Under the pieces are notes generated by a model. The model had not been told where the DNA came from and ran no database searches. It saw nothing but the letters and a program-made list of their open reading frames with translations. Both the position numbers and the translations under genes were made by a program. 64,000 bases of DNA. Source: Pseudomonas sp. Q2-TVG4-2 (GTDB taxonomy: Bacteria > Pseudomonadota > Gammaproteobacteria > Pseudomonadales > Pseudomonadaceae). The stretch is from NCBI RefSeq assembly GCF_013620795.1, contig NZ_LGLW01000002.1, positions 124,001 through 188,000 on the forward strand, read 5' to 3'. This document shows, in pieces, positions 8,984 to 18,351 of this stretch (the stretch's first letter is position 1; each line of letters opens with the position of its first letter).

Positions 8984-9610
8984 ATGAACGCCCTCAGGCG
9001 CGCTTGGGATCACTTTGAAGAGGGCTTCATTGCCTTCCTGCTTGCTGCCATGACGTTAGTCACCTTTGTCTACGTCATCCTCAATAACCTCTACACCGCG
9101 TTTTACAGTTTGGGAGATCGCTTCTCGTCTGTCGAAAACCTGTTCTTCGCCATGGGCGACTTCACCATCGGGTTGGCCCAATCGATGACCTGGAGCACCG
9201 CACTGACCAAAGCGCTATTTGCCTGGCTGATCTTCTTTGGCTTGGCCTATGGCGTACGGACCGCCGGCCACATTGGGGTAGACGCCCTGGTTAAACTCGC
9301 CCCGCGCCACGTTCAGCGCTATATCGGAATCCTCGCGTGCCTGCTCTGCCTTGGCTATGCCGGGCTGCTGGCATCGGCGAGCTTCACCTGGATATCGGCG
9401 TTGCTCACCGCCAACATCGGCGCCGAGGACCTCGGCCATTTCGGTGTCAAGCAATGGCACATCGGCATGATCGTTCCGATCGGCTTCGCCTTGGTATTCA
9501 TCCGTTTCGCTGAAATCTTCGTACGCCTCTTGCGTAACGAACAAACCGGCCTGGGCCTGGCAGATGAAGCCGCCGAAGCCGTGAAACTGGGCGCAGAGGA
9601 GTCGAAATAA
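8984..9610 (+). CDS. dctQ: C4-dicarboxylate TRAP transporter small permease DctQ
   Basis: A 208-residue protein with four predicted membrane helices, starting MNALRRAWDHFEEGFIAFLL. It contains the DctQ hallmark AWLIFFGLAYGVRTAGHIGVD, in which the Gly-His-Ile element is typical. DctQ pairs with DctM to import succinate, fumarate or malate using the Na+ gradient. A GGAG ribosome-binding site lies 9 bp before the ATG. The open frame runs 163 codons further upstream, but that extension is not DctQ-like. The stop codon abuts the dctM ATG. The cognate binding-protein gene dctP is missing immediately upstream. Confidence 0.93.
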   Translation: MNALRRAWDHFEEGFIAFLLAAMTLVTFVYVILNNLYTAFYSLGDRFSSVENLFFAMGDFTIGLAQSMTWSTALTKALFAWLIFFGLAYGVRTAGHIGVDALVKLAPRHVQRYIGILACLLCLGYAGLLASASFTWISALLTANIGAEDLGHFGVKQWHIGMIVPIGFALVFIRFAEIFVRLLRNEQTGLGLADEAAEAVKLGAEESK

Positions 9611-10891
9611 ATGACCATTCTCTTCCTGTTCGTCGCGCTGTTTGCGCTGATGTTCATCGGCGTACCGGTCGCCATTTCCCTAGGGTTGGCCGGGTCCCTG
9701 ACAATCCTGTTGTTCAGCCCTGACTCGGTCACCTCGTTGGCGATCAAGCTGTTCGAGACGTCCGAGCACTACACGCTGCTCGCCATCCCGTTCTTCCTGC
9801 TCGCCGGCGCGTTCATGACTACCGGCGGCGTAGCCCGCAGATTGATCGACTTCGCTAACGCCTGCGTTGGCCATATCCGTGGCGGTCTGGCCATTGGCGC
9901 TGTCCTGGCTTGCATGTTGTTCGCAGCCTTGTCTGGCTCGAGCCCGGCAACCGTTGCGGCAGTCGGCTCGATCGCAATTGCCGGCATGGTGCGCTCGGGG
10001 TACCCGCAAGCCTTCGGGGCAGGCATCGTGTGCAACGCCGGTACGCTGGGCATCCTCATTCCGCCCTCAGTCGTGATGGTGGTCTACGCCGCCGCGACCG
10101 AAACCTCGGTTGGCAAGCTATTCATGGCCGGCGTGGTGCCCGGGATCATGCTTGGCGTGGTGCTGATGGCCGCCATCTACATTATCGCCGTCAAGAAGAA
10201 GTTGCCCGCTCTGCCACGCGCTACGTTCAAGGAATGGCTCGCGGCTGCTCGCAAGGCTATCTGGGGCTTGCTGTTGATGGTGGTAATCCTGGGCGGCATT
10301 TATTCGGGCATGTTCACGCCGACCGAAGCCGCAGCGGTCGCCGCGATCTACTCAGCTTTCGTCGCAGTCTTCGTCTACAAGGACATCACGCTGCGTGATT
10401 GCCCGAGGGTCGTTCTCGAGTCAGGCAAGCTGTCGATCATGCTGATGTTCATCATCGCCAACGCCATGCTTTTCGCGCACGTGCTGACGACCGAGCAGAT
10501 TCCGCAACAGATCACCGCCATGGTCCTTGAGGCGGGTCTGCAGCCCTGGATGTTCCTGCTGGTGGTGAACATCGTGCTGCTGGTGGCCGGTGCGTTCATG
10601 GAGCCGTCTGCAATCATTCTGATCCTCGCCCCGATCCTGTTTCCGATCGCTATAGAGCTAGGCATCGACCCGATTCACCTTGGCATCATCATGGTCGTGA
10701 ACATGGAAATCGGTCTGATCACACCGCCGGTTGGTCTCAACCTGTTCGTCACCTCGGCCGTGACGGGCATGACCGTGCCGCAGGTGGTGCGCGCGGCTAT
10801 GCCATGGCTGATGCTGCTGATCGGCTTCCTCGTTCTGATCACCTATATCCCGGCTCTGTCGCTGGCCCTTCCGAACGCGCTGGGTATGTAA
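9611..10891 (+). CDS. dctM: C4-dicarboxylate TRAP transporter large permease DctM
   Basis: A 426-residue membrane protein of the DctM/TRAP large-subunit family with about 12 hydrophobic segments. Recognisable elements are IGVPVAISLGLAGSLTIL at the start, LSGSSPATVAAVGSIAI near residue 100, GTLGILIPPSVVMVVYA near 150 and GLITPPVGLNLFVTSA near 375. It forms the Na+-coupled translocation channel with DctQ. It starts directly at the end of dctQ and is followed by a strong terminator, closing the transcript. Without an adjacent dctP it needs a binding protein encoded elsewhere. Confidence 0.95.
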   Translation: MTILFLFVALFALMFIGVPVAISLGLAGSLTILLFSPDSVTSLAIKLFETSEHYTLLAIPFFLLAGAFMTTGGVARRLIDFANACVGHIRGGLAIGAVLACMLFAALSGSSPATVAAVGSIAIAGMVRSGYPQAFGAGIVCNAGTLGILIPPSVVMVVYAAATETSVGKLFMAGVVPGIMLGVVLMAAIYIIAVKKKLPALPRATFKEWLAAARKAIWGLLLMVVILGGIYSGMFTPTEAAAVAAIYSAFVAVFVYKDITLRDCPRVVLESGKLSIMLMFIIANAMLFAHVLTTEQIPQQITAMVLEAGLQPWMFLLVVNIVLLVAGAFMEPSAIILILAPILFPIAIELGIDPIHLGIIMVVNMEIGLITPPVGLNLFVTSAVTGMTVPQVVRAAMPWLMLLIGFLVLITYIPALSLALPNALGM

Positions 10892-10908
10892 ATGCGGCGC
10901 TGACGTTC

Positions 10909-10935
10909 GAGCCCGGCCTGGCCGGGCTTTTTTTT
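10909..10935 (+). terminator. Intrinsic terminator after dctM
   Basis: AGCCCGGC and GCCGGGCT form an 8-bp stem around a CTG loop, followed by a run of eight or more T residues. Confidence 0.92.
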
Positions 10936-10980
10936 GTCTTGTCGCCTCACGCCACCGCGCGTTCTGATTAATGGTCCTGA

Positions 10981-11676
10981 CTATTCCGTCTGGCCAGCAA
11001 AGCGCTGTATCTGCCCTGTTGGGCCGGAAACGATCAATAGATCGCCTGGCAAGATTAGCGTGCTCGGCGTGGCGTGTTGGAAGTCTTGGTTGGTGCGTTT
11101 GATACCCACGATCGTGATTCTGTACTTGGTGCGTACGGTGGACTCTTCAAGCGTACGATTGTGAGTAGCCGATGGCGCATGGATCTTCGCGAGCGCGAAG
11201 CCATCATCAAGTTCGATGAAGTCAATCAGCCTCCCGGACACCATATTCGCGACCCGTACGCCCATGTCGGCCTCAGGATAGACGACATGGTGGGCGCCGA
11301 TGCGCTGGGCGATCTGGCCATGCTCCTTAGTCAGCGCTTTGACCCAGATGTCCTTGGTCCCTAGTTCGGTCAAAGCCATTAGCGTCATTAGGCTCGCCGC
11401 CACGTCGGTTCCGATGCCGACGATCGCGTGCGCAAAATCCGCTACGCCGAGCTGACGAAGCACCATGGCATTGGTCGCGTCCGCCTGTACGGCGTGCGTC
11501 AGTCGATCAGCCCAGGCATGCACTGGCTCAGACTCTCGGTCGATACCCATCACATCATGGCCTAGATGCACCAATGACTGAGCTACGGCACTTCCAAAGC
11601 GGCCCAGCCCGATTACCACGACGCTGTCGCCTTGCGAGAAGGCGTATTGCTCGGAAAACAACAATTTAGCCAACAA
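10981..11676 (-). CDS. ktrA: Potassium uptake regulatory subunit KtrA (RCK domain protein)
   Basis: A 231-residue cytosolic RCK protein. The N-terminal Rossmann fold shows SVVVIGLGRFGSAVAQSL with a GxGxxG nucleotide site and an acidic end of beta-2 (GIDRE). A C-terminal TrkA-C domain starts near residue 145. KtrA forms a ring that gates KtrB in response to ATP/ADP. The start is a TTG at 11676, preceded by AGGAG at 7-bp spacing, and overlaps the end of ktrB by 11 bp. It is second in the ktrB-ktrA operon. Confidence 0.92.
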   Translation of the reverse strand: MLAKLLFSEQYAFSQGDSVVVIGLGRFGSAVAQSLVHLGHDVMGIDRESEPVHAWADRLTHAVQADATNAMVLRQLGVADFAHAIVGIGTDVAASLMTLMALTELGTKDIWVKALTKEHGQIAQRIGAHHVVYPEADMGVRVANMVSGRLIDFIELDDGFALAKIHAPSATHNRTLEESTVRTKYRITIVGIKRTNQDFQHATPSTLILPGDLLIVSGPTGQIQRFAGQTE

Positions 11677-12994
11677 TTGGATGCTCCTCTGGATAGCGGT
11701 ACGGCATGCGGTGAGCGCCTAGGGCGAGTGAAACCGCCAGCGTGATAGTCCCGACCCGCCCGGTGTACATCAGCAAACTGAGCATCAGCTGACTGGACTC
11801 AGGCAAGGCGGCCGTAATTCCGGTGGAGAGGCCGACGGTGCCGAAAGCTGAGATGACCTCGAAAATTACCTGATCGGTCGGGAAGTCCGTTTCACGCAGG
11901 ATGAACAGCGTGCCCAGCACGACCATGGCGCTCCCCAGGACCAGGACGGTGATCGCCTGGCGTTGCGAGGCGACAGCGATCCTTCGACCGAATGCTTCGC
12001 AGTCGGGTCGACCCCGAACCTCTGCGACAACCATCAGGATGAGAATTGCCACGGTGCCTACCTTCACTCCGCCAGCAGTACCAGCACTACCTCCGCCGAT
12101 AAACATCAGGAGGTAGTGCAGCGCCCAGCTTTCTTGGGTCATCGCGCCGATATCCAGGGCATTGAAGCCGGCCGTCCTAGCCGAAACGGAGGTGAAGAGT
12201 GCGGATAGGAGCTTATCTGCCGTGGACATATGAGCGAAGGTGCGTGGATTGCTCCATTCAAACCACAAAAAACACGCAAATCCGAGGCCCAGAAGAATTG
12301 CCGTGCCGCTCAGCGTCAGTTTGGTATGCAGCGACCAATGTCGCGGGTCGGCGAATTTATTGCGCAGATCCTGCAATACCGGAAAACCGATGCCCCCGAC
12401 GATGATGGCGGCCATGATAGGCCCCAACATCACCCCATCAGTGGCATAACCGATGAGGTTGTCTGCATAGATGGAAAAGCCGGCGTTATTGAACGCTGAA
12501 ACCGCATGAAACAGGCCGCTCCACGCCGCAGCGGCCCACCCGATGTCGTAATTCAGGTGGAGCCTCAGCGTAAGCAGGAGCGCCACAACCGCTTCCACCA
12601 CCAGCGTGACAACGAAAACGAGCTTTGCCACGCTTGCGATATCGCCAACTGCCAGTGAGCGATTCTCAACCTGAGCGATCAGCTTGGTGCGCAGACGAAA
12701 CGATCGGTTCACCAGCAGCCCCAACAGCGTGGCAACGGTCATCATGCCAAAGCCCCCCAGCTGGAAGAGCGCAAGGATGACGACCTGACCAAACGCGGTC
12801 CAATACGTACCCGTGTCTACGATGATCAGTCCTGTTACGCATACAGCAGATACGGACGTGAAGAGCGCTGTAACGAAGGGGGCCGAGAGACCGTTGCTGC
12901 TTGAGGCAGGAAGCATCAGCAGAGCGGTACCCAATATGACCACGCCAGCAAATATCAGGGCCACCACCCTGGCTGGATGTAGCGAAGACTTCAT
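11666..12994 (-). CDS. ktrB: Potassium uptake channel subunit KtrB (TrkH family)
   Basis: A 442-residue membrane protein with four M-P-M repeats typical of Trk/Ktr/HKT channels. Selectivity-filter-like loops are visible: TSVSAVCVTGLIIVDTG, HAVSAFNNAGFSIYADN, SVSARTAGFNALDIGAM and SAFGTVGLSTGITAALP, each with the filter glycine. KtrB moves K+ with Na+ coupling and is gated by KtrA, encoded just downstream with an 11-bp overlap. The system supports osmotic adaptation. The ribosome-binding site (AAGGGCG) is modest. Confidence 0.93.
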   Translation of the reverse strand: MKSSLHPARVVALIFAGVVILGTALLMLPASSSNGLSAPFVTALFTSVSAVCVTGLIIVDTGTYWTAFGQVVILALFQLGGFGMMTVATLLGLLVNRSFRLRTKLIAQVENRSLAVGDIASVAKLVFVVTLVVEAVVALLLTLRLHLNYDIGWAAAAWSGLFHAVSAFNNAGFSIYADNLIGYATDGVMLGPIMAAIIVGGIGFPVLQDLRNKFADPRHWSLHTKLTLSGTAILLGLGFACFLWFEWSNPRTFAHMSTADKLLSALFTSVSARTAGFNALDIGAMTQESWALHYLLMFIGGGSAGTAGGVKVGTVAILILMVVAEVRGRPDCEAFGRRIAVASQRQAITVLVLGSAMVVLGTLFILRETDFPTDQVIFEVISAFGTVGLSTGITAALPESSQLMLSLLMYTGRVGTITLAVSLALGAHRMPYRYPEEHPIVG

Positions 12995-13264
12995 TCAGTC
13001 GCCCTTTTCATGGGATGTCTGCAACGCAAAACGCATGGCGGCCCGGTAACCGCTGCCCCGGTTCCCAGCGGCGCACAGCGGCCGCGTTTACGCTGGGCGT
13101 ACGGCAAATGGGTGCGCGATTATCTGCCGAAACGCTCCAACTAAACAGCCTGGTGCTCAATGCAGGGACAACCCCGGCCTGTCCGCGTGTAAGGATGCGA
13201 GCTGAGCTCACCCGACATGATCCAACCCGAAGCGGACAGTGGATGCTCATGTATTCACCGTCGC

Positions 13265-14179
13265 CTATCGCTCCAACCATTCAGAGTGAAGAAGCGGAAA
13301 CGCCTTTTGCAGCCAATCCAGGAACACGTCCACTTGCGGTGCCAGATGAGTGCGACTTGGGTACAGCACCGTGACTGGGCGAGGTTGCGGGCGGTAGGGT
13401 TTGAGAATTTCCACGAGGGCGCCATCGGCCAGGTATCGGTCGACTGCAATGCCCGGTGCTTGAATAATCCCGAAGCCCGCAACGCCACATTGCACGTAAG
13501 CGTCTGACTCAGTAACGGCTATTCCGGTATGGCTGATATAGGTTCTGTCTTGCCCATCCATAGAGAAGTGCCAGGGGAGTGGCCTGTTGTTTTGCCCGGA
13601 CAGAAAGTTGACTCCCCGGTGGGCATCCAGATCCTCCAGCGTGGTGGGCTCGCCGTGCTCGTGCAGGTACGCTGGAGCTGCGCAGGTAACCATTTTTGCC
13701 ATGCCAATCGGGCGCGCTATGAGCGTCGAGTCCGGCAGCAGCCCGATGCGCAGGGCGCAATCAATGCCTTCACCGACCAGATCGACCGTGCGATCAGTCA
13801 CGCCGAGCACCAGGTTTATAGCCGGGAAACGCTTGGTGAACTCTCGCAAACTGTCCATGAATTTCAGTTGAGCGAATGCGGTGGGTATGTCGATGCGAAG
13901 TCGCCCGCCAAGGGTAGAGCCGGAGCGATCGAACATGGACGTGGCTTCCGAGATAGTCCCGAGAATCTCCTTGACCCGTTCATAAAAGCGTTCACCTTCG
14001 GCCGTCAGTTTGACCTGTCGGGTGGTGCGCTGAAACAAGCGAACCCCGAGCGACGCCTCCAACTCCTGGATAGACCGGGTGACTTGCGGACGGCCGATCT
14101 GCAACGACTCCGCCGCTTTGGTGAAGCTCCCGAGCTCGGCCAGGCGCGCGAACAATCGCATCGATTTAAGCAGTTCCAT
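13265..14179 (-). CDS. LysR family transcriptional regulator
   Basis: A 304-residue LTTR. The N-terminal helix-turn-helix is MRLFARLAELGSFTKAAESLQIGRPQVTRSIQELEASLGVRLFQRTTRQVKLT. An effector-binding domain of about 200 residues follows. It belongs to the CrgA/DmlR-like subgroup common beside oxidoreductases. A GAGG ribosome-binding site precedes the ATG. It is divergent from the MDR oxidoreductase gene, with a perfect palindrome between them that is the likely binding site. The effector is unknown. Confidence 0.93.
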   Translation of the reverse strand: MELLKSMRLFARLAELGSFTKAAESLQIGRPQVTRSIQELEASLGVRLFQRTTRQVKLTAEGERFYERVKEILGTISEATSMFDRSGSTLGGRLRIDIPTAFAQLKFMDSLREFTKRFPAINLVLGVTDRTVDLVGEGIDCALRIGLLPDSTLIARPIGMAKMVTCAAPAYLHEHGEPTTLEDLDAHRGVNFLSGQNNRPLPWHFSMDGQDRTYISHTGIAVTESDAYVQCGVAGFGIIQAPGIAVDRYLADGALVEILKPYRPQPRPVTVLYPSRTHLAPQVDVFLDWLQKAFPLLHSEWLER

Positions 14180-14222
14180 TTCTTACCTCACTGCGGTCAC
14201 GGGCGGCCACATTCAAGCGCAC

Positions 14223-14242
14223 CTATTGTTGCCTAACAATAG
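14223..14242. promoter_or_regulatory. Perfect palindrome, probable LysR-regulator operator
   Basis: CTATTGTTGCCTAACAATAG is an 8+4+8 perfect inverted repeat containing a T-N11-A core. An isolated copy of one half, AACAATAG, recurs at 14290-14297, about 60 bp away and nearer the oxidoreductase gene. This matches the recognition-site plus activation-site layout of LTTR promoters. Confidence 0.7.
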
Positions 14243-14355
14243 AATTATCATGTCGGTTTGCGCGCATTTATTGCCTTCTTCCAAAGCTGAACAATAGGCC
14301 GAGAACACAGCGGATCGCCTGATCGGCTGCCTTATCCCTCTTTGGAGATGTGAAA

Positions 14356-15366
14356 ATGAAGGCTTGGCTACTGAAAGATTTTGGGCTTGATAACCTGCAA
14401 CTGGATGACGTACCTACCCCGCAACCCAGAGCCGGCGAGCTGCTGGTGAAGGTCGGCGCGGTCTCCCTCAACTTCCGCGACAAGGCCATCGTCGACGGCA
14501 TCTACGAACCTCATCTGGTTCCCAAGCCCCTGATTCCTGTCAGCGATGCCGCCGGCACCGTGGTTGCGGTGGGAGACGGCGTAACGCGCTTCAAGATTGG
14601 CGATCGCGTCAACTCGCACTTGTACTCGCGTTGGCTGGATGGGGAGCCGGGCCCGAATGAGCCGGCTTATTGCTTCGGCTCGCCGCTGCCGGGCGGACTG
14701 GCTGAATACATGATTATCCATGAGGACAGTGCGGTTGGTGCTCCGGACAATATGTCCGACGAAGAGGCTGCGACATTGCCTATCGCGGCGCTCACCGCCT
14801 GGTACTCGCTGGTCGATTTCGGGCAGATTCAGCCAGGTCAGACCGTGCTGGTTCAAGGTACGGGTGGTGTCTCGATTTTCGCCGTGCAGATTGCTACCGC
14901 ACTCGGCGCCAAGGTGATCGCAACCTCCAGCAGCGACGAAAACTTGCAAATCGTCAAAGGACTGGGTGCCGTGGCCGGCATCAACTACCGCACGTCGCCC
15001 GACTGGCATGAGGACGTGCTCAAGCTGACCGGTGGCAAGGGCGTTGACCTGTTGCTCGACGTGGCCGGTGGCGAGGGCATCAATCAATCTGTTGCGGCTA
15101 CCAAAGCAGCTGGCCGTATTGCACAGATCGGTTTCATGGCGGGGCAGAGCGTCCAACTGAACCTGATGCCACTCATCTTCCGTCAGACCACTATTCGCGG
15201 TATCGCCGTGGCGCCGCGCTCATCGTTCGACCGGATGAATGTGTTCCTGAACGCGCACAACATTCGTCCGGTAATCGCTCAGGTCTACCCGTTCGAGAAG
15301 GCGCATGAAGCCTATGAGCACCTGGCCAAGGGTGCATTTGGAAAGCTGGTGATCAAGATCGCCTGA
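14356..15366 (+). CDS. Zinc-independent MDR-family alcohol dehydrogenase/quinone oxidoreductase
   Basis: A 336-residue medium-chain dehydrogenase/reductase. It has the N-terminal GroES-like domain (VSLNFRDKAIVDGIYEP, then PVSDAAGTVVAVGDGVTRFKIGDRV) and an NAD(P)-binding Rossmann domain with VLVQGTGGVSIFAVQIATALGAKVIATSSS near residue 167. The structural-zinc cysteines of classical alcohol dehydrogenases are absent. ATG at 14356 is preferred over GTG at 14350 because GGAG lies 8 bp ahead of it. It is divergent from, and probably controlled by, the LysR gene. Substrate unknown; reduction of quinones or enals is plausible. Confidence 0.85.
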   Translation: MKAWLLKDFGLDNLQLDDVPTPQPRAGELLVKVGAVSLNFRDKAIVDGIYEPHLVPKPLIPVSDAAGTVVAVGDGVTRFKIGDRVNSHLYSRWLDGEPGPNEPAYCFGSPLPGGLAEYMIIHEDSAVGAPDNMSDEEAATLPIAALTAWYSLVDFGQIQPGQTVLVQGTGGVSIFAVQIATALGAKVIATSSSDENLQIVKGLGAVAGINYRTSPDWHEDVLKLTGGKGVDLLLDVAGGEGINQSVAATKAAGRIAQIGFMAGQSVQLNLMPLIFRQTTIRGIAVAPRSSFDRMNVFLNAHNIRPVIAQVYPFEKAHEAYEHLAKGAFGKLVIKIA

Positions 15367-15371
15367 TGATG

Positions 15372-15400
15372 AAAAAGGGCGCCACCGGGGCGCCCTTTTG
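15372..15400 (+). terminator. Intrinsic terminator after the MDR gene
   Basis: AAAAGGGCGCC and GGCGCCCTTTT form a strong stem with a short ACCGG-region loop, immediately after the stop codon. The symmetric A and T flanks could also serve the opposite strand. Confidence 0.8.
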
Positions 15401-15551
15401 CGTTCGCTTTCCAGCAATCATGTCGACTATCACCTCCACCCGCCCGTCCTTGGCCTGTTCGGCCCAGATCGGGCGGCCGCGTGTGACAGCGCTTCAACCG
15501 CTCGGGGCATCGCCAGCAGGCTGGCGGTGCCACTGGTTGTGCGTTCGATTT

Positions 15552-16208
15552 TCATCCCGTCGGCATCGGTGGTGCCGACGCGGGAATCAGCGAATCGATA
15601 CGTACATTGGCCCGTTTGACGGCTTCACTGAATTGATCACCGCCGATAGCGGTGTATTCCAGGCTGACCGTCGTTACGTCGTGGACGCCTAGCATGCCCA
15701 ATACTGCGGTCAAGTAGGGTTGCTGGAAGTTCATGTGTGCGTATGCTCCGTCTTCCTCATAGCCATGGCCGCCTCTCACAAGCAGCAGGTACGCCTTCTT
15801 GTCGTGCAGTAGGCCGGCGTAGGGGCTGCCAGGTGTGCCAGGTACCAGGCGGGTCGTCACTCCCATGCGGACGGTCTGGTCGATATAAGCTTTTAGCGTA
15901 CTGGGTACCGACAGGTTGTGCATGGGACAGCCGATCACAAGCTGGGTGGCTTGCTTCAGCTCGCTCACCAGCTCGTCGCTGAGCGCCAATGCGTCTTTCT
16001 GTTGATGGTTTCGGGCCTCAGGCGGGGTGAAAGCGGCCTCAACCCAGCGCTCATCGACGTGTGGAATCGGCTGGTTGCCCAGCTCTCGGTAGACGATTTC
16101 CCCGCTCGGGTACCGGAGGCGCCAGAGATGCACGAAGCGTTCAGTCATTTGCCGACTGTACGACGCGCTGCACTGCGGACTGGTGTTGATGACGAGCAAT
16201 TGTTCCAT
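15552..16208 (-). CDS. FMN-dependent NADH-azoreductase (AzoR-like)
   Basis: A 218-residue flavodoxin-fold protein beginning MEQLLVINTSPQCSASYSRQ, where the Ser-rich loop binds FMN phosphate. It also has IGCPMHNLSVPSTLKAYIDQTVR and RGGHGYEEDGAYAHMNFQQPYL, both typical of AzoR/NAD(P)H dehydrogenase (quinone) enzymes. These reduce quinones and azo dyes by two-electron transfer. AGGAG precedes the ATG at 16208. An upstream extension of the frame overlaps the ScsB-like gene and is not credible. It follows that gene by 31 bp and may be the third gene of the thiol-redox operon. Confidence 0.85.
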   Translation of the reverse strand: MEQLLVINTSPQCSASYSRQMTERFVHLWRLRYPSGEIVYRELGNQPIPHVDERWVEAAFTPPEARNHQQKDALALSDELVSELKQATQLVIGCPMHNLSVPSTLKAYIDQTVRMGVTTRLVPGTPGSPYAGLLHDKKAYLLLVRGGHGYEEDGAYAHMNFQQPYLTAVLGMLGVHDVTTVSLEYTAIGGDQFSEAVKRANVRIDSLIPASAPPMPTG

Positions 16209-16239
16209 GAACGACTCCTTGGTATTTCGACGATCAGAA

Positions 16240-18270
16240 TTACCGTTGCACCAGTTCGAGCAGCGAGTCCGGTCCGAGGATCTGGGGCAACAGCCGTGGT
16301 TCGGCTTCGCCCGCTCCGTACCACAAGTACAGCGGAACACCTGAGCGACCTTGACGCTCGAGGAATGAGGTAATGACGGGATCGCCATTGGTCCAGTCGC
16401 CGCGCATCATTTCGACCCCGGCAGCGGCAAAAGCCTGCGCGGTCGCTTTACGGTTGATGGCGACTTGCTCGTTCACCTTGCAGGTGATGCACCAGTCGGC
16501 GGTGAAGTAGACAAACACCGGTACCTTATCAGCGCGCAGTTGAGCGAGTTGTTGCTCGTCGAACGCGCGTCGCTGCACATCCAAGGCAGGCGCGGTTTGC
16601 CCAGAGACCTGGCTCCAGCCCAGGCCGAGCGCCAGAATCAATGCCAGAGCAGCGGGCAACCAGGCATTGCGTTTCAGTTTCTGCTGCCAGAGGCCAGTCA
16701 GCCAGAGCCCGAGTGCAAGCAGCATGGCGCAGCCCAGGGATGCGACCAGCGCATTGGCCGGGACCTGTTGGCTGAGTACCCACAGGAGGGCGAGCGCGGT
16801 GAGGAACATCGGCACTGCGAGGAGGCGGCGCAGGGTTCCCATCCAAGGGCCAGGTCTGGGCAGGCGCCGCTGCAGCGCCGGGATGAACCCCAGCAGTAGA
16901 AAAGGCAAAGCGATGCCCAGGCCGAGCCCGGCGAATACCAGCATGGCTGCGGCAGTCGGTAATACCAGCGCTGCGCCAAGGGCCGCAGCCATGAAAGGTC
17001 CGGAGCACGGCGTGGCGATGAAGGCAGCGAGCGCGCCAGTCCAGAACGCGCCGCTGGCGCCGCTTTGGTTGGTTAGCTTGGTACCGGCATCAATTGCTGC
17101 CAGCTCGAACAGCCCGGCTAAATTGAAAGCGATGGCAGTGGTGAGCAACATCAGGGTCAGAATCACCGCCGCGTTCTGCAACTGGAAGGCCCAGCCCACT
17201 TGGGCGCCAGCGGCACGTAGAACGAGCAGGGCGGCGCCCAGCAAGACGCACACCAGCACCACACCGCTGGTGTAGGCGACGGCGTCGCGACGAGCTATAG
17301 CCGGGCTGATGCCAGAGCGCGCCAGGCTCATGGCTTTGAGGCTGAGGATAGGAAAGACGCACGGCATCAGATTCAGCAACAGCCCGCCGGCAATCGCGCC
17401 GGCCAGCGCAAGCAGGATGATGCTCAAGCGGCTGTCGGGGGCGCTCGTCGGACCGTCGCGTGTCGCGTTTATGTCCAGGCCCAGATCATCACTCAGTTTC
17501 AGCGTGGCCAGGAAAGTATCGGGTACTTGATCACCCACACGTGTTTCCAGCATCAACTCATCGCCGCGTCGCTCGACACGTTGGGGGGCGGCATTGTCGA
17601 TCGCCCCCCTGGTTGCGGAGAACAGGTGGGGGTCTTGGATCGAGACGCTGGCAGGAAGCGGCACGCGGAGGCGTAGGAGATCGCCGTCTACGTTAAAACT
17701 GGCCGGTGCGGCCAGCGGTCTGGGCAGCGCCTGGCGCCAGCCGGCGAAGCGGGCTGCAACGTCAGGCGACTGGTGACCATCGCCTACGTGCAATGTCGTG
17801 TCCAGTGAGGCGCGCTCAGGAACGCAGGCGTCATACCGACAGGCCAGATATTGCATATCCACTCGGATCGGCAATGCCGTCCCGCCTGGCAGGCCGTCGT
17901 CGAGGGTCAGGTCTACGAGCAGCGCGTAGGGGTGCTCGTAGACATGGTTCATCAAGCCTTCAATCAGCAGCGTTTGCGGCAACGGGTAGGCGGGATCGCC
18001 CACGCTCACACCGTCCGGCAGATGCCAGGTAAACGTAGCCGGGAGGCCGACATCGCCTGGCTGCTTCCAGTAGCCGTGCCACTCGCCCTGCGGTTCCATG
18101 TAGATCGCCAATGTCGTGGTCGATCCAGGTGAAGGCGATTCGGTTGCAGCGATCAGCGACGAGGCGATCAAAACATCGTCAGGACCGGGCATCTCGGCTG
18201 CCATGCCAGGCAGATTGATCATGCACAGGCAAAAGCAGAGCAGGAGCCTTTTCAGCGATAGCAGTGGCAT
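16240..18270 (-). CDS. ScsB/DsbD-like membrane thiol:disulfide reductase
   Basis: A 676-residue three-part protein. A signal peptide (residues 1-25) leads to a periplasmic domain with a CRYDACVP pair near residue 145. The membrane domain (residues 285-560) has the CcdA-type motifs NLMPCVFPILSLKAMSLAR and ATPCSGPFMAAALGAAL. The C-terminal thioredoxin domain carries FTADWCITCKVNEQVA. DsbD/ScsB proteins pass electrons from cytosolic thioredoxin to periplasmic acceptors. The proline-flanked cysteine pairs match the ScsB/'suppressor of copper sensitivity' branch. Its likely partner is the double-thioredoxin protein encoded upstream on the same strand. AGGA precedes the ATG. Confidence 0.88.
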   Translation of the reverse strand: MPLLSLKRLLLCFCLCMINLPGMAAEMPGPDDVLIASSLIAATESPSPGSTTTLAIYMEPQGEWHGYWKQPGDVGLPATFTWHLPDGVSVGDPAYPLPQTLLIEGLMNHVYEHPYALLVDLTLDDGLPGGTALPIRVDMQYLACRYDACVPERASLDTTLHVGDGHQSPDVAARFAGWRQALPRPLAAPASFNVDGDLLRLRVPLPASVSIQDPHLFSATRGAIDNAAPQRVERRGDELMLETRVGDQVPDTFLATLKLSDDLGLDINATRDGPTSAPDSRLSIILLALAGAIAGGLLLNLMPCVFPILSLKAMSLARSGISPAIARRDAVAYTSGVVLVCVLLGAALLVLRAAGAQVGWAFQLQNAAVILTLMLLTTAIAFNLAGLFELAAIDAGTKLTNQSGASGAFWTGALAAFIATPCSGPFMAAALGAALVLPTAAAMLVFAGLGLGIALPFLLLGFIPALQRRLPRPGPWMGTLRRLLAVPMFLTALALLWVLSQQVPANALVASLGCAMLLALGLWLTGLWQQKLKRNAWLPAALALILALGLGWSQVSGQTAPALDVQRRAFDEQQLAQLRADKVPVFVYFTADWCITCKVNEQVAINRKATAQAFAAAGVEMMRGDWTNGDPVITSFLERQGRSGVPLYLWYGAGEAEPRLLPQILGPDSLLELVQR

Positions 18271-18351
18271 GGGCTTCCTGATGAAAGGATCGAGAGGATA
18301 AAGAGAGGAGGCGTCATGGCGCCTCTTCCCGTAACCGCGGGGCGAAACGGG

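Noticed and set aside
15552..16388. Extended azoreductase start overlapping the ScsB-like gene
   Set aside because: The AzoR N-terminus starts at 16208 with AGGAG; the upstream 60 residues are antisense-free noise inside the end of another gene.
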